From NCBI RefSeq assembly GCF_021353295.2, contig NZ_CP120635.1, positions 248,001-312,000 on the forward strand: a stretch of DNA of 64,000 nt. Reading direction: 5' to 3'. Origin of the DNA: Pseudodesulfovibrio thermohalotolerans. GTDB lineage: Bacteria; Desulfobacterota; Desulfovibrionia; Desulfovibrionales; Desulfovibrionaceae. Positions 1 to 8,281 of this stretch are shown here, piece after piece. The notes below the pieces were generated by a model. The model saw only the letters and a program-made list of their open reading frames with translations. It did not search any database and was not told the origin of the DNA. The translations under genes were made by a program, and so were the position numbers. Positions within the stretch are counted from its first letter, which is position 1, and the number at the start of each line of letters is the position of its first letter.

Positions 1-987
1 GAAGTACAGGATGCCCACGATCATCAGCAGGACGATCGCCGGGTCCTTGGAAACCCCGAGGACCATGTTCGCCAGGCGCAGGGGAGCCTGCTCGTAGGTC
101 AGAATCTTTCCAAAGAGCGTGGATGCGCCCACGATAAGCAGGACCGTACCGGAAAGCATGGCTCCTTCCAGCAGGGACAGCTTTATATGTTTCCATCTCA
201 GGGCCTTGTTGATGACTATGCCGACAAACAGGGCCCAAACGATGGCGATAACCGAAGCCTCAACAGGCGTAGCCATGCCCGAATAGATGGACCCCAGGAT
301 GATGAAGGGAGTCGCCAGGGCAAAGCCGCCTTTGGAAAGACTTTTCAAAAAGACTTTCAAATTGAACGGGGGCTGTTCCTCGTTGACTTTGACCCCTTCA
401 AGCTTCGCCTTGATCATGGCCATGGAGGTCATGAAGACGGCGACCATCAGGCCGGGAACGATGCCCGCCGTGAACATGGCGGTCACGGACACGTTGGCCA
501 GAATGGCAAAAATGATCATGGGGTTGCTCGGCGGCAACAAAATGCCGATGGTGCCGCCCGATGATGCCGAAGCAGCGGCATAAGACGGTGTGTACCCGCT
601 GCGCACCATGGACGGAATCATCAGGGTGCCGATGGCTGCCACGGTTCCCGGTCCGGAGCCAGAGATGGCGGCGAAGAAGGTGCAGGCCATGATGGTGGTG
701 ATGCCGAGGCCGCCGGGCAGGCGTCCGACAAGCTGCTTCACCACGTCGATGATCTGCTTGGTGATGTTGCCGTGCTCCATGAGGGTACCGGCAATGACGA
801 AGCAGGGAATGGCCAGAAGCGGGAACAGGTTCACGCCGTCGAACAGCGAGTTGTGGATAATGGACAGCGGGAGATAGCCGCAGGTCATGATGGCGACGAT
901 GGCTGAAATGATCAACGACATGAAGATGGGCATGCCGATGAAGAAACAGACAACCAAAGACACGATGGTTATGGAGAGAGTGGACAT
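1..987 (-). CDS. dctM: TRAP transporter large permease DctM (partial, C-terminus outside window)
   Basis: Reading the minus strand from the ATG at 987-985 gives a continuous, very hydrophobic frame to the window edge (329 codons), beginning MSTLSITIVSLVVCFFIG. The order dctP-dctQ-dctM and this composition identify the 12-TM large membrane subunit of a tripartite ATP-independent periplasmic (TRAP) transporter, which couples solute uptake to an ion gradient. The start overlaps the dctQ stop as TAATG, so the two are translationally coupled. About 100 C-terminal residues are missing. The substrate is inferred from the neighbouring lyase to be isethionate or another small sulfonate or carboxylate; nothing in this subunit shows it. 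Confidence 0.9.
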   Translation of the reverse strand, partial: MSTLSITIVSLVVCFFIGMPIFMSLIISAIVAIMTCGYLPLSIIHNSLFDGVNLFPLLAIPCFVIAGTLMEHGNITKQIIDVVKQLVGRLPGGLGITTIMACTFFAAISGSGPGTVAAIGTLMIPSMVRSGYTPSYAAASASSGGTIGILLPPSNPMIIFAILANVSVTAMFTAGIVPGLMVAVFMTSMAMIKAKLEGVKVNEEQPPFNLKVFLKSLSKGGFALATPFIILGSIYSGMATPVEASVIAIVWALFVGIVINKALRWKHIKLSLLEGAMLSGTVLLIVGASTLFGKILTYEQAPLRLANMVLGVSKDPAIVLLMIVGILYF

Positions 988-1496
988 TACGCATCCCCTC
1001 CAGTGATTTTAGCAAGACTCATCAATTCATGGTTTTTGATAAGGTGCCAATATTTTATGATCAATCTTACGTTCATCAGCAAAAAGCTGGCGGGCAGCAT
1101 GGCTTCCACATAGCCCTTGACGATCCCCAGTGTCGGGGAGACCTCGGGAAACGCGAAGGCATCCCGGAGAACCAGAACCGACTGATAAGCGATAAAGAAG
1201 TTTGCCACCATCCAGAGCGTGTCCGTGAACATGAGGAGAGCCACTCTGCACTTGGGCGGTAGGACCATAAACTGGGCGCTGATGCGTACGTGTTGGGAAT
1301 GTTTTACGGCCAGTACGCCCCCCATGTACACGGACCAGATGAAGCTGTAGCGGGACAACTCCTCGGTCCATGCCAGGGACGAACTGAGTACAAAACGCAT
1401 AAAGACCTGCAACGTGAGGGCAAACACCATTGTCGCAATCAAAATCATGCAGGCGCCTTCCTCAAAGTTGGTAAAGAATTTTTTAATCATAGACAT
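987..1496 (-). CDS. dctQ: TRAP transporter small permease DctQ
   Basis: A 169-residue protein with four predicted membrane segments, typical of the DctQ small subunit (160-200 aa). It sits between the periplasmic binding protein gene and dctM. The family forms a membrane complex with DctM and receives substrate from DctP. The stop codon overlaps the dctM ATG (TAATG). About 60 bp separate it from dctP, and that gap holds a GC-rich hairpin which may set the ratio of abundant binding protein to scarce membrane subunits. Confidence 0.9.
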   Translation of the reverse strand: MSMIKKFFTNFEEGACMILIATMVFALTLQVFMRFVLSSSLAWTEELSRYSFIWSVYMGGVLAVKHSQHVRISAQFMVLPPKCRVALLMFTDTLWMVANFFIAYQSVLVLRDAFAFPEVSPTLGIVKGYVEAMLPASFLLMNVRLIIKYWHLIKNHELMSLAKITGGDA

Positions 1497-1523
1497 TCTC
1501 GAATTACCATTGGGGGAGATTAT

Positions 1524-1543
1524 GGGCGGGCCGCAACCCGCCC
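1524..1543 (-). promoter_or_regulatory. Intercistronic hairpin between dctP and dctQ
   Basis: Perfect inverted repeat GGGCGGG/CCCGCCC with a 6-nt loop, just after the dctP stop codon. No strong U-run follows on the minus strand. It is probably a stabilising or partially terminating hairpin giving more dctP than dctQM mRNA, as is common in binding-protein transport operons. Confidence 0.5.
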
Positions 1544-1557
1544 GTTTGCTTTCAAGT

Positions 1558-2559
1558 CTAGTCCTGGCCCATGATCTTCAATGCGTTGTCGATCTTGTCC
1601 TTTCCACCCACGGTTTCATAATATTCAGGCCACAAGGACCGCGCCTTGTTCATCCATACGTCCTCGTCGCTGAGTTCCTTGAGGACCATGCCGTGCTTGA
1701 GACAGTTGTCCAGAGCGGTCTTGTTCTGCTGGGCAACCCATTCCCATTCATGCTCGCAGGCTTCTTTGGCGGCCTTCTTGACCAGGGCCTGGGTGTTGGC
1801 GGGCAAGCGTTGGAACCATTTTTCCGAAACCAGCAGGGGGCCCACCCAGAGCATGTAATGCAGATCGGTAATATACTTTTGCACTTCCCAAAACTTCTGG
1901 TCCTGGTTGATGGAGTGGGGATTTTCCTGACCGTCGGCAACGCCTTGTTGCAAGGCGTTGAAGGTCTCAGACCACGCCAACGGATGCGGCTCTACGCCCC
2001 AGGAGCGGAAAGAGTCGAGCTGGATACGCACCTTGGGCACCCGAATCTTGAGGCCTTGGAGGTCGTCAATCTTGGTGATGTCGTGCTTGGAGTTGGTCAG
2101 CACGCGGTAGCCGCCGATGAGCCAGCCCAAGGGGCGGGTCATGCTCTGAGTGGCGACCGTGTCGCCCAGATCTGAAACAAAGCCGTCATTTCTGAAGAGG
2201 CTGTATGCATTTTCAATCTGGGGGAAGAGGTAGGGCAGAATGGTAATGGTGGCTGCGGGCGCAAAGGGGGTCAGGTTGCCTGCCGCCAGGACTGCAACGT
2301 GGAGCTCGGCGTCGCGGAGCTGCTTCACATTCGCTTGTTCCGATCCCATGGAGCCGCCCAGGAATAGATTTACCCGAACCTTGCCGCCCGACTCCTTTTC
2401 AACGATTTCCTTGAATTTTTCCAATGCGACGGCATGAAGGCTTCCGGAGGGATTGGCCGTAGCGGCCATGATCATGGTTCCCTTGTAGTTTTCCGCAAAA
2501 GCTGAGGTGGAAAATAGGAACAATGCTGCGGTCATAATCAGGATCAATGTTTTTTTCAT
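1558..2559 (-). CDS. dctP: TRAP transporter solute-binding protein DctP
   Basis: A 333-residue periplasmic protein with a Sec signal peptide (hydrophobic core after MKKT, cleavage near AFA-EN). The body has the DctP fold signature: an N-terminal lobe with 'SGSLHAVALEKFKE', then the 'LQGLKIRVP' segment in which the Arg normally pairs with an anionic group on the substrate, and 'EPHPLAWSE'. It captures solute for DctQM. The start is supported by TGGAG upstream. It is the first gene of dctPQM and has a long leader behind a candidate sigma-54 promoter. Because the lyase locus is adjacent and shares that promoter type, the likely cargo is isethionate, as in Desulfovibrio IsePQM; this is inference. 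Confidence 0.88.
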   Translation of the reverse strand: MKKTLILIMTAALFLFSTSAFAENYKGTMIMAATANPSGSLHAVALEKFKEIVEKESGGKVRVNLFLGGSMGSEQANVKQLRDAELHVAVLAAGNLTPFAPAATITILPYLFPQIENAYSLFRNDGFVSDLGDTVATQSMTRPLGWLIGGYRVLTNSKHDITKIDDLQGLKIRVPKVRIQLDSFRSWGVEPHPLAWSETFNALQQGVADGQENPHSINQDQKFWEVQKYITDLHYMLWVGPLLVSEKWFQRLPANTQALVKKAAKEACEHEWEWVAQQNKTALDNCLKHGMVLKELSDEDVWMNKARSLWPEYYETVGGKDKIDNALKIMGQD

Positions 2560-2835
2560 TATAGGCTCCAGATTGACAGGTTTTGAGCGGGCTTATGGAA
2601 AAGCCCCTTGGCTGCGATGCCTGGGCATCGCGGGCCATCCAGTCGTTTCATTGGTTGACGATTTTACATTTGATTTTCGAAAAGGCTGTAAAATCACAAT
2701 CTGACTGTATTTAAATAGAACTTACCAGTAGCCATACTGAGCTATGGTCAGAGTCGCGTCTTGAATTGGGCTCCACACCAATTGAGGATACGACGGCAAC
2801 TCCAGTTCGGCAGAACCCTCACCCGCACGAACTGG
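2560..2835 (-). other. Long structured 5' leader of dctPQM
   Basis: No gene is apparent in 2560-3369, which is AT-rich. If transcription starts about 12 nt past the sigma-54-like -12 element, the dctP leader is about 275 nt. It begins with an 8-bp inverted repeat (CCAGTTCG...CGAACTGG, 2802-2835) and continues with AATTGG/CCAATT (2765-2784) and CCATA/TATGG near 2735. This could be a folded regulatory leader. I do not recognise a named riboswitch. Confidence 0.35.
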
Positions 2836-2845
2836 TTTATAAATT

Positions 2846-2861
2846 TGCAAGGAGGGTGCCT
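2846..2861 (-). promoter_or_regulatory. Sigma-54 (-24/-12) promoter for dctPQM
   Basis: Read on the minus strand: AGGCAC-CCTCC-TTGCA. It matches the RpoN consensus TGGCAC-N5-TTGCA at every position but the first, with GG and GC 10 nt apart. Predicted start near 2835. The same promoter class precedes iseG and the amidohydrolase gene. Confidence 0.7.
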
Positions 2862-3083
2862 CTCTTGTGAAAACAAGAACAATAGCTTGCACAAAGTGTG
2901 TGGCTAAGCCACAGCTAATAAGGATAACTACAAGCGTTATTTATACAACATACTAAAAGACTTAGACTATGAATGAGAAAAGGAGTTTCCAAGTCTTTAA
3001 TAAAAATTTTGAATTTTTCAGATCGTCCAGAATCATCACTTGTGAATTGTAAAACAATTTGAAAAAGGCAAAGGCGACCGTAT

Positions 3084-3180
3084 GTTTCCGCAGTGCAACA
3101 AATAGTTTTTTTGCCCGGAAACTAAGTTGTATCCTACTGTTTTTTAGGAATAAAACGTTGGAATGTTGCACGGCGGAAAC
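3084..3180. repeat. Inverted repeat pair, possible activator sites
   Basis: GTTTCCGCAGTGCAACA (3084-3100) recurs in inverted orientation with one mismatch at 3164-3180. A further GTTGC-N6-GCAAC palindrome lies at 3182-3197. The 'GTGCAACA' ends resemble the GCAACAA half-sites upstream of iseG. They lie about 250-360 bp upstream of the predicted dctP start, within enhancer range for a sigma-54 activator. Function is inferred only. Confidence 0.3.
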
Positions 3181-3317
3181 GGTTGCGCGGCAGCAACAGA
3201 CAGCTAGAATTTTGGCGTATCAGACTCAGGCGGGGCAAGCAACTTTACCCCTTTCCTGAGACAAATTTCACATGGATGCAGGTGCCGATCCCGGATTGCT
3301 TGTCTTTGCTTCGGGCA

Positions 3318-3345
3318 CAAAAAAGGGACGTTTTCACGTCCCTTT
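3318..3345 (-). terminator. Rho-independent terminator of amidohydrolase gene
   Basis: Minus-strand hairpin AAAGGGACG-tgaaaa-CGTCCCTTT followed by further Us, 24 nt past the stop codon. It separates the amidohydrolase transcript from the downstream dctPQM unit, so dctPQM needs its own promoter. Confidence 0.85.
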
Positions 3346-3369
3346 GGATAGTGGGTGGGTGCTGGACCT

Positions 3370-4200
3370 CTATAGGCCGAGCACCTTCTTGGCGTTTTTG
3401 AACATGATGGCTTCAAAGACATCATCAGGCAGGCCGAAACCCTTGTACATGGCTATGGCATCGCGGAAGTCGGCCCCGGGATGGGCGCTGGCGAAAAGCA
3501 GCTTGTCGCCTATAAGATTGACCGCTGCCTTCACGTACGCTTCTCCGCCGGGATGGCGCTCGTATTCGGACAACTCCATGTACACATTCTCATTGCGCTC
3601 GGTGACCATGATGGCCTCTTCGACCCAGGGGTATCCGCCGTGGCTGATGACAATCTTCAGTTCAGGGAAATCGCGCGCGACGTAGTCGATATAACGGGGG
3701 GCGGCGTGCTCCATGACGGCGCCCGGCACCAGCGTGCCCGGGCCGGTGGAGACGACAATGGGGATATCCAATTCGCAACACTTGGCATAGATCGGATAAT
3801 ACTTGGCGTCATTCACGAAAAGTTTGGCCAGGTATGGGTCGATGGCCGCGCCATGCATCCCTTCTTCCTTGATCTGGCGAGTCAGCTCGTAAACGCCGTC
3901 CATGCCTTTGTGGGGATCTACGCCCATGAATCCGAGGAACATGTCGGGAAATTCCTTAACGAATGACATGACTCCGGCGTTGTTGGCTGCCGCATCATAG
4001 GTCATGGAGCAGTCCCGGCCGGTAATGACGGCCTTTACGACATTGTGCTTCTTGATCATTTCCACAACATCAGGGACTTCCTGGGCCACGAGGCGGGTCA
4101 GGTCTATTTTGGCAAACATGCCTTTGAACATGGTGCTGTTTGTAAAGCCGTCAATGGTGGCCTGGGTATTCGGCCGAAAACGAAAATCGATAATCTGCAC
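3370..4200 (-). CDS. Amidohydrolase-2 family protein with altered metal motif
   Basis: 276 residues, TIM-barrel metal-dependent hydrolase type (amidohydrolase_2). The GTG at 4200 is chosen because AAAGGAG lies correctly upstream; the longer ATG frame has no ribosome site. Visible family features are the N-terminal strand 'IIDFRFRPNT', central 'GFMGVDPHKG', 'IVISHGGYPW' and C-terminal 'FASAHPGADF'. The usual HxH metal ligands after the first strand are replaced by RxR, and the usual GSD near the end is SAH, so ordinary metal hydrolysis is doubtful. It is transcribed divergently from iseG, has its own consensus sigma-54 promoter and its own terminator. Its role beside a sulfonate lyase is unknown. 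Confidence 0.75.
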   Translation of the reverse strand: MQIIDFRFRPNTQATIDGFTNSTMFKGMFAKIDLTRLVAQEVPDVVEMIKKHNVVKAVITGRDCSMTYDAAANNAGVMSFVKEFPDMFLGFMGVDPHKGMDGVYELTRQIKEEGMHGAAIDPYLAKLFVNDAKYYPIYAKCCELDIPIVVSTGPGTLVPGAVMEHAAPRYIDYVARDFPELKIVISHGGYPWVEEAIMVTERNENVYMELSEYERHPGGEAYVKAAVNLIGDKLLFASAHPGADFRDAIAMYKGFGLPDDVFEAIMFKNAKKVLGL

Positions 4201-4246
4201 GAGTATTCTCCTTTGAACGAGTGCGTTCGATTGTTCCAGCCCGTTT

Positions 4247-4262
4247 TGCAAAGGCAGTGCCA
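4247..4262 (-). promoter_or_regulatory. Consensus sigma-54 promoter for amidohydrolase gene
   Basis: Minus strand TGGCACTGCCTTTGCA is an exact fit to TGGCAC-N5-TTGCA. Predicted transcription start near 4236, leaving a 35-nt leader to the GTG start at 4200. Confidence 0.85.
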
Positions 4263-4404
4263 TGACTTTTCTCGTCAAGGCGCGGTTTATGAAGCAGGGC
4301 GCAGGCAAATCGAGAATGTCTGGCAGTGGAACACCGTGCCCATTTCTTTAAAGAAAGCTCAAAGCGTTCTGACGAAGTGAAAATTCATGTTGAAGGCAAG
4401 TCGG

Positions 4405-4454
4405 GACTTTGTGCTCAATTGCAACAAGCGACTTTGTGCGCAACTGCAACAAGC
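4405..4454. promoter_or_regulatory. Tandem 25-bp repeat, putative shared enhancer (UAS)
   Basis: Two adjoining 25-bp copies (4405-4429 and 4430-4454) differ at only two positions. Each holds an imperfect palindrome of the form TTGTGC...TGCAACAA. The centre lies about 184 bp upstream of the predicted iseG start and about 194 bp upstream of the predicted amidohydrolase start. This is the geometry expected for activator sites serving two divergent sigma-54 promoters. The likely binder is the PAS/AAA+/Fis regulator encoded at 8282-9658. Confidence 0.65.
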
Positions 4455-4494
4455 TTGGTAATCAAATGAAATAAAAGAATAAAAATTGATTATG

Positions 4495-4511
4495 TTGTCG
4501 GTGCGCAACAA
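4495..4511. promoter_or_regulatory. Third putative activator half-site palindrome
   Basis: TTGTCGGTGCGCAACAA repeats the TTGT...GCAACAA ends of the tandem enhancer copies, about 40 bp closer to iseG. Probably an additional regulator site. Confidence 0.4.
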
Positions 4512-4586
4512 GATGGCTGGTTTGCTGTTTTTCCCGTCAATAGGGGTTTTAAACGGATAGGTTAGTAAAAACAGTATGTTGAGTGT

Positions 4587-4604
4587 TTGGCATGATCGAT
4601 GCTT
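4587..4604 (+). promoter_or_regulatory. Sigma-54 promoter for iseGH
   Basis: TTGGCATGATCGATGCTT has GG at 4589-4590 and GC at 4601-4602 with the required 10-nt gap, and only T-for-C and A-for-T departures from consensus. Predicted start near 4614, leaving an ~80-nt leader. AGGAG at 4681-4685 is the iseG ribosome site. Confidence 0.7.
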
Positions 4605-4692
4605 ATTGTGAAGTGCGCTCTGAGCGCGTGGCTCCACAACCATTATTTTAAGAATAAGCACCAGCTAACATTCATTATTTAGGAGTACTGAA

Positions 4693-7164
4693 ATGACCAA
4701 TTGTGACTGCTGCCTGTCGCCCCAGGAGGCACGGATTGCGAACAGCGTCGACACCCGTGCCGGCCGCGAACGCATCTATGAAATTCTTGATTCTTTCCAC
4801 ATGACCACGCCTTTTATCGACATTGAGCGCGCCCGGTACTTCACCGAGTCCATGAAGGCCACCGAAGGCCAGCCCATGGTCCTGCGTTGGGCCAAGGCTC
4901 TGATGAACTGCGCTGAGAAAATGACCGTATATATTACTCCCGGCTCCCTGATCGCCGGTCGTGCAGGCAAGCTTGGCCGTTACGGCATCCTGTACCCGGA
5001 GATCGACGGCGACTTCTATTCCATCCTCGGTGAGCTGGACAAACGCGAAAAGAGCCCCTTCAAGATCACTCCTGAGGAAGTCGATATCGTTGTCAACGAA
5101 ATCGCTCCTTTCTGGAAGGGCAAGACCTACCACGAGCACCTGAACGGAGCCATGCCCGACGACCTGCGTGGCGTGACTTACGACGATGACATGGGCCTGA
5201 AGTCTAAGTTCGTTGTCTCCGAAACTTCCTCTTACCGCTCCGCCCTGCAGTGGGTCCACGATTACGACAAGGTTCTGAAGCGCGGTTTCAATGACATCAA
5301 GCGTGAAGCCGAGGAACATCTGGCCGAACTCGACGATCAGAGCCCGGTCCAGATGTGGGAAAAGCGTCCCTTCTACGAGGCCATGGTCATCATCTGCGAT
5401 GCCATCACGCTGTGGGCCCGCCGCCACGCCGATCTCGCCCGCGATCTGGCCGCCAAGGAGACCGACAAGATCCGCAAGGCCGAGCTGCTGGCCATGGCGG
5501 ACCGTTGTGAGCGTATGCCCGCCGAGCCCGCCAAGGACTTCCGCGACGCCATCCAGTCCCAGTGGTTCGTGCAGATGTTCTCTCGCATCGAGCAGAAGGC
5601 TTCCGCCATCATCTCCAACGGCCGCATGGACCAGTACCTGTTCCCGTACTACGAGCAGGACCTCGAAGCCGGTACCTTGACCCGCGAACAGGCCAAGGAG
5701 CTGCTGGAAATGATGTGGGTTGAGATGGCTCAGTTCATCGACCTCTACATCAACCCCACCGGCAATGAGTTCAATGAAGGCTATGCCCACTGGGAAGCCG
5801 TCACCATCGGCGGCCAGACCCCGCAGGGCGAGGACGCCACCAATGACCTGTCCTACCTCTTCCTGGAGTCCAAGCGTGAGTTTCCGTTGAACTACCCCGA
5901 CCTGGCCGCCCGTATCCACTCCTGTTCCCCGGAGCGGTTCCTGGCCGAAATAGCCGAGACCATCAAGGACGGCTCCGGTTTTCCGAAGCTTATCAACGAT
6001 GAGGAAGTCATTCCCCTGTACACCGCCAAGGGTGCTCCTTACGACCAGGCCATGGACTACTCCGTCTCCGGCTGCACCGAAGCCCGTATGCCCAACATCG
6101 AGACCTACACCTCCGGTTGTGTGTACGTTAACTTCGCCACGGCCGTTGAAATGACCATGCACAACGGACGTATGCTCAAGTACGGTGACGAAGTCATCGG
6201 CCTTGAAACCGGCGACGTCACTGAGATGAAGACCTGGGACGAGTTCTACGACGCCTACATCAAGCAGCACAACAACCTGCTCGTGAAGGCCTTCCGCCAG
6301 CAGTACATCGTTGACTCCCTGCGCCCCGAGCACTTCGCTACTCCGCTGGCTTCCGTCCTGCACGACCTGTGCATGAAGGAAGGTCTGGACCTCCAGAACC
6401 AGTTCATTCCCGGCGGCCTTGAGTACTCCTACTTCGAGTTCCTGGGCTACGGTACCGTGGTCGATTGTCTGTCCGCCATCAAGAAGGTCGTCTTCGAAGA
6501 CAAGAAGCTGACCATGGAAGAAGTCCTCAAGGCCATCACCGCCAATTTCGATGGATACGAAGACATCCGCGAGATCCTGCGTTCGGCTCCGAGCTACGGC
6601 AACAATGATCCGTACGCCGACGCCATCGCCAAGGAAATCGACGCGGTCTGCCAGCGTTACGCCGCGAAGTACTCCAAGGAGCGCGGCGTGAACCTGGATG
6701 TGCGCTACGTGCCCATCACCTCCCACGTTCCCTTCGGCAAGGTCGTTTCCGCTCTGCCCAACGGCCGCGAAGCCTGGACCGCTCTTTCCGATGGTTCCTC
6801 CGCTTCCCACGGCGCCGACCACATGGGTCCCACTGCCGTCCTGATGTCCAACTACCACTCCAAGAATCGCGGCATGAAAAACCGTGCTTCCCGCCTGTTG
6901 AACGTCAAGCTCTCCCCGAAGGTTGTCGAAGGCGAGGCCGGCACCCAGAAGATCGTGGATATGATCCGTTCTTGGTGCGACCTGCATCTGTGGCACATTC
7001 AGTTCAACATCATCAACAAGCAGACCCTGCTGGCCGCTCAGAAAGATCCTGACAAGTACCGCAGCCTGCTCGTTCGTATCGCCGGATACTCCGCATACTT
7101 CTGCGACCTGTCCCGCGACCTGCAGAACGACATCATCAACCGTACTGAACACGAACATATGTAG
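4693..7164 (+). CDS. iseG: Glycyl-radical isethionate sulfite-lyase
   Basis: 823 residues, a PFL-like glycyl radical enzyme. The radical-carrying Gly798 lies in 'RIAGYSAYF'. The thiyl cysteine and base are Cys461 and Glu463 in 'SGCTEARMP'. Recalled Bilophila IslA active-site positions (Arg189, Gln193, Trp374, Cys468, Glu470, Arg678, Gly805) all map here with a constant offset of 7: R182, Q186, W367, C461, E463, R671, G798. The enzyme cleaves the C-S bond of isethionate to acetaldehyde and sulfite, feeding sulfite respiration in the cytoplasm. It is followed by its activase and preceded by a sigma-54 promoter. The main alternative is a dihydroxypropanesulfonate sulfolyase (HpsG type). A diol dehydratase or choline lyase fits the pocket residues less well. 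Confidence 0.85.
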   Translation: MTNCDCCLSPQEARIANSVDTRAGRERIYEILDSFHMTTPFIDIERARYFTESMKATEGQPMVLRWAKALMNCAEKMTVYITPGSLIAGRAGKLGRYGILYPEIDGDFYSILGELDKREKSPFKITPEEVDIVVNEIAPFWKGKTYHEHLNGAMPDDLRGVTYDDDMGLKSKFVVSETSSYRSALQWVHDYDKVLKRGFNDIKREAEEHLAELDDQSPVQMWEKRPFYEAMVIICDAITLWARRHADLARDLAAKETDKIRKAELLAMADRCERMPAEPAKDFRDAIQSQWFVQMFSRIEQKASAIISNGRMDQYLFPYYEQDLEAGTLTREQAKELLEMMWVEMAQFIDLYINPTGNEFNEGYAHWEAVTIGGQTPQGEDATNDLSYLFLESKREFPLNYPDLAARIHSCSPERFLAEIAETIKDGSGFPKLINDEEVIPLYTAKGAPYDQAMDYSVSGCTEARMPNIETYTSGCVYVNFATAVEMTMHNGRMLKYGDEVIGLETGDVTEMKTWDEFYDAYIKQHNNLLVKAFRQQYIVDSLRPEHFATPLASVLHDLCMKEGLDLQNQFIPGGLEYSYFEFLGYGTVVDCLSAIKKVVFEDKKLTMEEVLKAITANFDGYEDIREILRSAPSYGNNDPYADAIAKEIDAVCQRYAAKYSKERGVNLDVRYVPITSHVPFGKVVSALPNGREAWTALSDGSSASHGADHMGPTAVLMSNYHSKNRGMKNRASRLLNVKLSPKVVEGEAGTQKIVDMIRSWCDLHLWHIQFNIINKQTLLAAQKDPDKYRSLLVRIAGYSAYFCDLSRDLQNDIINRTEHEHM

Positions 7165-7178
7165 TTTGTGAAAAACAC

Positions 7179-7206
7179 GCGGGGAACGGGATTTCCCGTT
7201 CCCCGC
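7179..7206 (+). promoter_or_regulatory. Intercistronic hairpin between iseG and iseH
   Basis: Perfect 12-bp stem GCGGGGAACGGG / CCCGTTCCCCGC with a 4-nt loop, 14 nt after the iseG stop. No U-run follows. It probably protects iseG mRNA or attenuates read-through so the lyase is made in large excess over its activase. Confidence 0.65.
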
Positions 7207-7257
7207 ATTTCACGAACACGACTCTTTCAATTCACAACTTTTCCAAAGGACCCCGCA

Positions 7258-8181
7258 ATGAGCGCCAATGAAGGTATCGTTTTCAACATCCAGAATTTTT
7301 CCGTCCACGACGGCACCGGCATTCGTACCATTGTTTTTTTGAAAGGATGTCCACTTCGTTGCGCCTGGTGCAGCAACCCTGAATCGCAGATGAGGAAGCC
7401 CCAGCTGGGCTTCAACCCGATGAAGTGCCTGACCACCGATAAGTGTACGCGTTGCATAGATAATTGTCCCCAGGGAGCCATTTCCCCCGCGGAAGGCGGC
7501 CTTATCGCCATGGATCCGGAAAAATGCGTCCGGTGCCACACCTGCGCCGAACATTGCGCGGCAAATGCGCTGAATGTTTATGGTAAGACGATGACCGTCA
7601 AGGAGGTCATCCGCGAGGTGGAAAAGGAAGCGGCCTTCTACGCCAGATCCGGCGGCGGGATGACGCTGAGCGGCGGCGAAGCCATGTCTCAGCCCAAGTT
7701 TGCCGTGGCCCTGCTCAAGGAGGCCAAGAGGCATCGTATCAAGACGGCCATGGAGACATGCAGCTATGCGCACTATGACGATCTGAAGGCCGCCTGCGAG
7801 TATCTTGACGAAGTGATCATGGACATCAAGGCCATTGATGACGGGAAGCACAAGCAGGGCACCGGGGTCAGCAACCAGCGCATCTTGGAAAACATCAAAT
7901 GCGTAGTGGCTGAGTTCCCCAATAAACCCATCTTGATACGCACGCCGGTCATTCCCGGATTCAACGATACCGAGGAAGAGATTCGCGGCATTGTTGACTT
8001 TATCCCTGTGCAGTCCAACATCAGATACGAACTGTTGCCCTATCACCGCATGGGGCAGCCCAAGTACTCCTACCTGGGCATGGAGTATCCTTATGAGGGC
8101 AAGGCGCTCGATAAGGGCGTGATGGAAAGGTTGCGTGTTCTGGAACGGGAAGCCAACGAACGATTTAAAAATGCACAATAA
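7258..8181 (+). CDS. iseH: Glycyl-radical enzyme activating protein (radical SAM)
   Basis: 307 residues from the ATG at 7258, chosen for AAAGGA upstream and because the preceding 30 codons of open frame overlap the intercistronic hairpin. The radical-SAM cluster ligands are C31, C35 and C38 in 'KGCPLRCAWCSNPE'. A two-cluster ferredoxin-like insert follows ('CTRCIDNC', 'CVRCHTCAEHC'), as in the activases of IslA, CutC and related lyases. 'GGGMTLSGGEAM' is the SAM-binding GGE segment. The enzyme uses S-adenosylmethionine to abstract hydrogen from Gly798 of the adjacent lyase. Co-transcribed with iseG, 93 bp apart. Confidence 0.9.
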   Translation: MSANEGIVFNIQNFSVHDGTGIRTIVFLKGCPLRCAWCSNPESQMRKPQLGFNPMKCLTTDKCTRCIDNCPQGAISPAEGGLIAMDPEKCVRCHTCAEHCAANALNVYGKTMTVKEVIREVEKEAAFYARSGGGMTLSGGEAMSQPKFAVALLKEAKRHRIKTAMETCSYAHYDDLKAACEYLDEVIMDIKAIDDGKHKQGTGVSNQRILENIKCVVAEFPNKPILIRTPVIPGFNDTEEEIRGIVDFIPVQSNIRYELLPYHRMGQPKYSYLGMEYPYEGKALDKGVMERLRVLEREANERFKNAQ

Positions 8182-8225
8182 CTACCCCCTGCGGTAGCAG
8201 AGGAAAGCCTCCTCCCCTAAACAGA

Positions 8226-8258
8226 TGTGCCCTCGGTTCGATCAGACCCGGGGGCACA
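8226..8258. terminator. Inverted repeat between convergent iseH and regulator gene
   Basis: TGTGCCC...GGGCACA with an additional CGG/CCG step forms a stable stem between two convergent genes. Neither strand shows a clear U-run, so it is a possible bidirectional terminator of weak type. Confidence 0.45.
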
Positions 8259-8281
8259 CTGCTTTGAGTGGTTCGTCAAAT

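Noticed and set aside
4675..7158. 827-codon open frame on the minus strand opposite iseG
   Set aside because: Antisense shadow of a strongly biased, GC-rich coding sequence; no ribosome site or domain, low-complexity Val/Gly/Asp composition.
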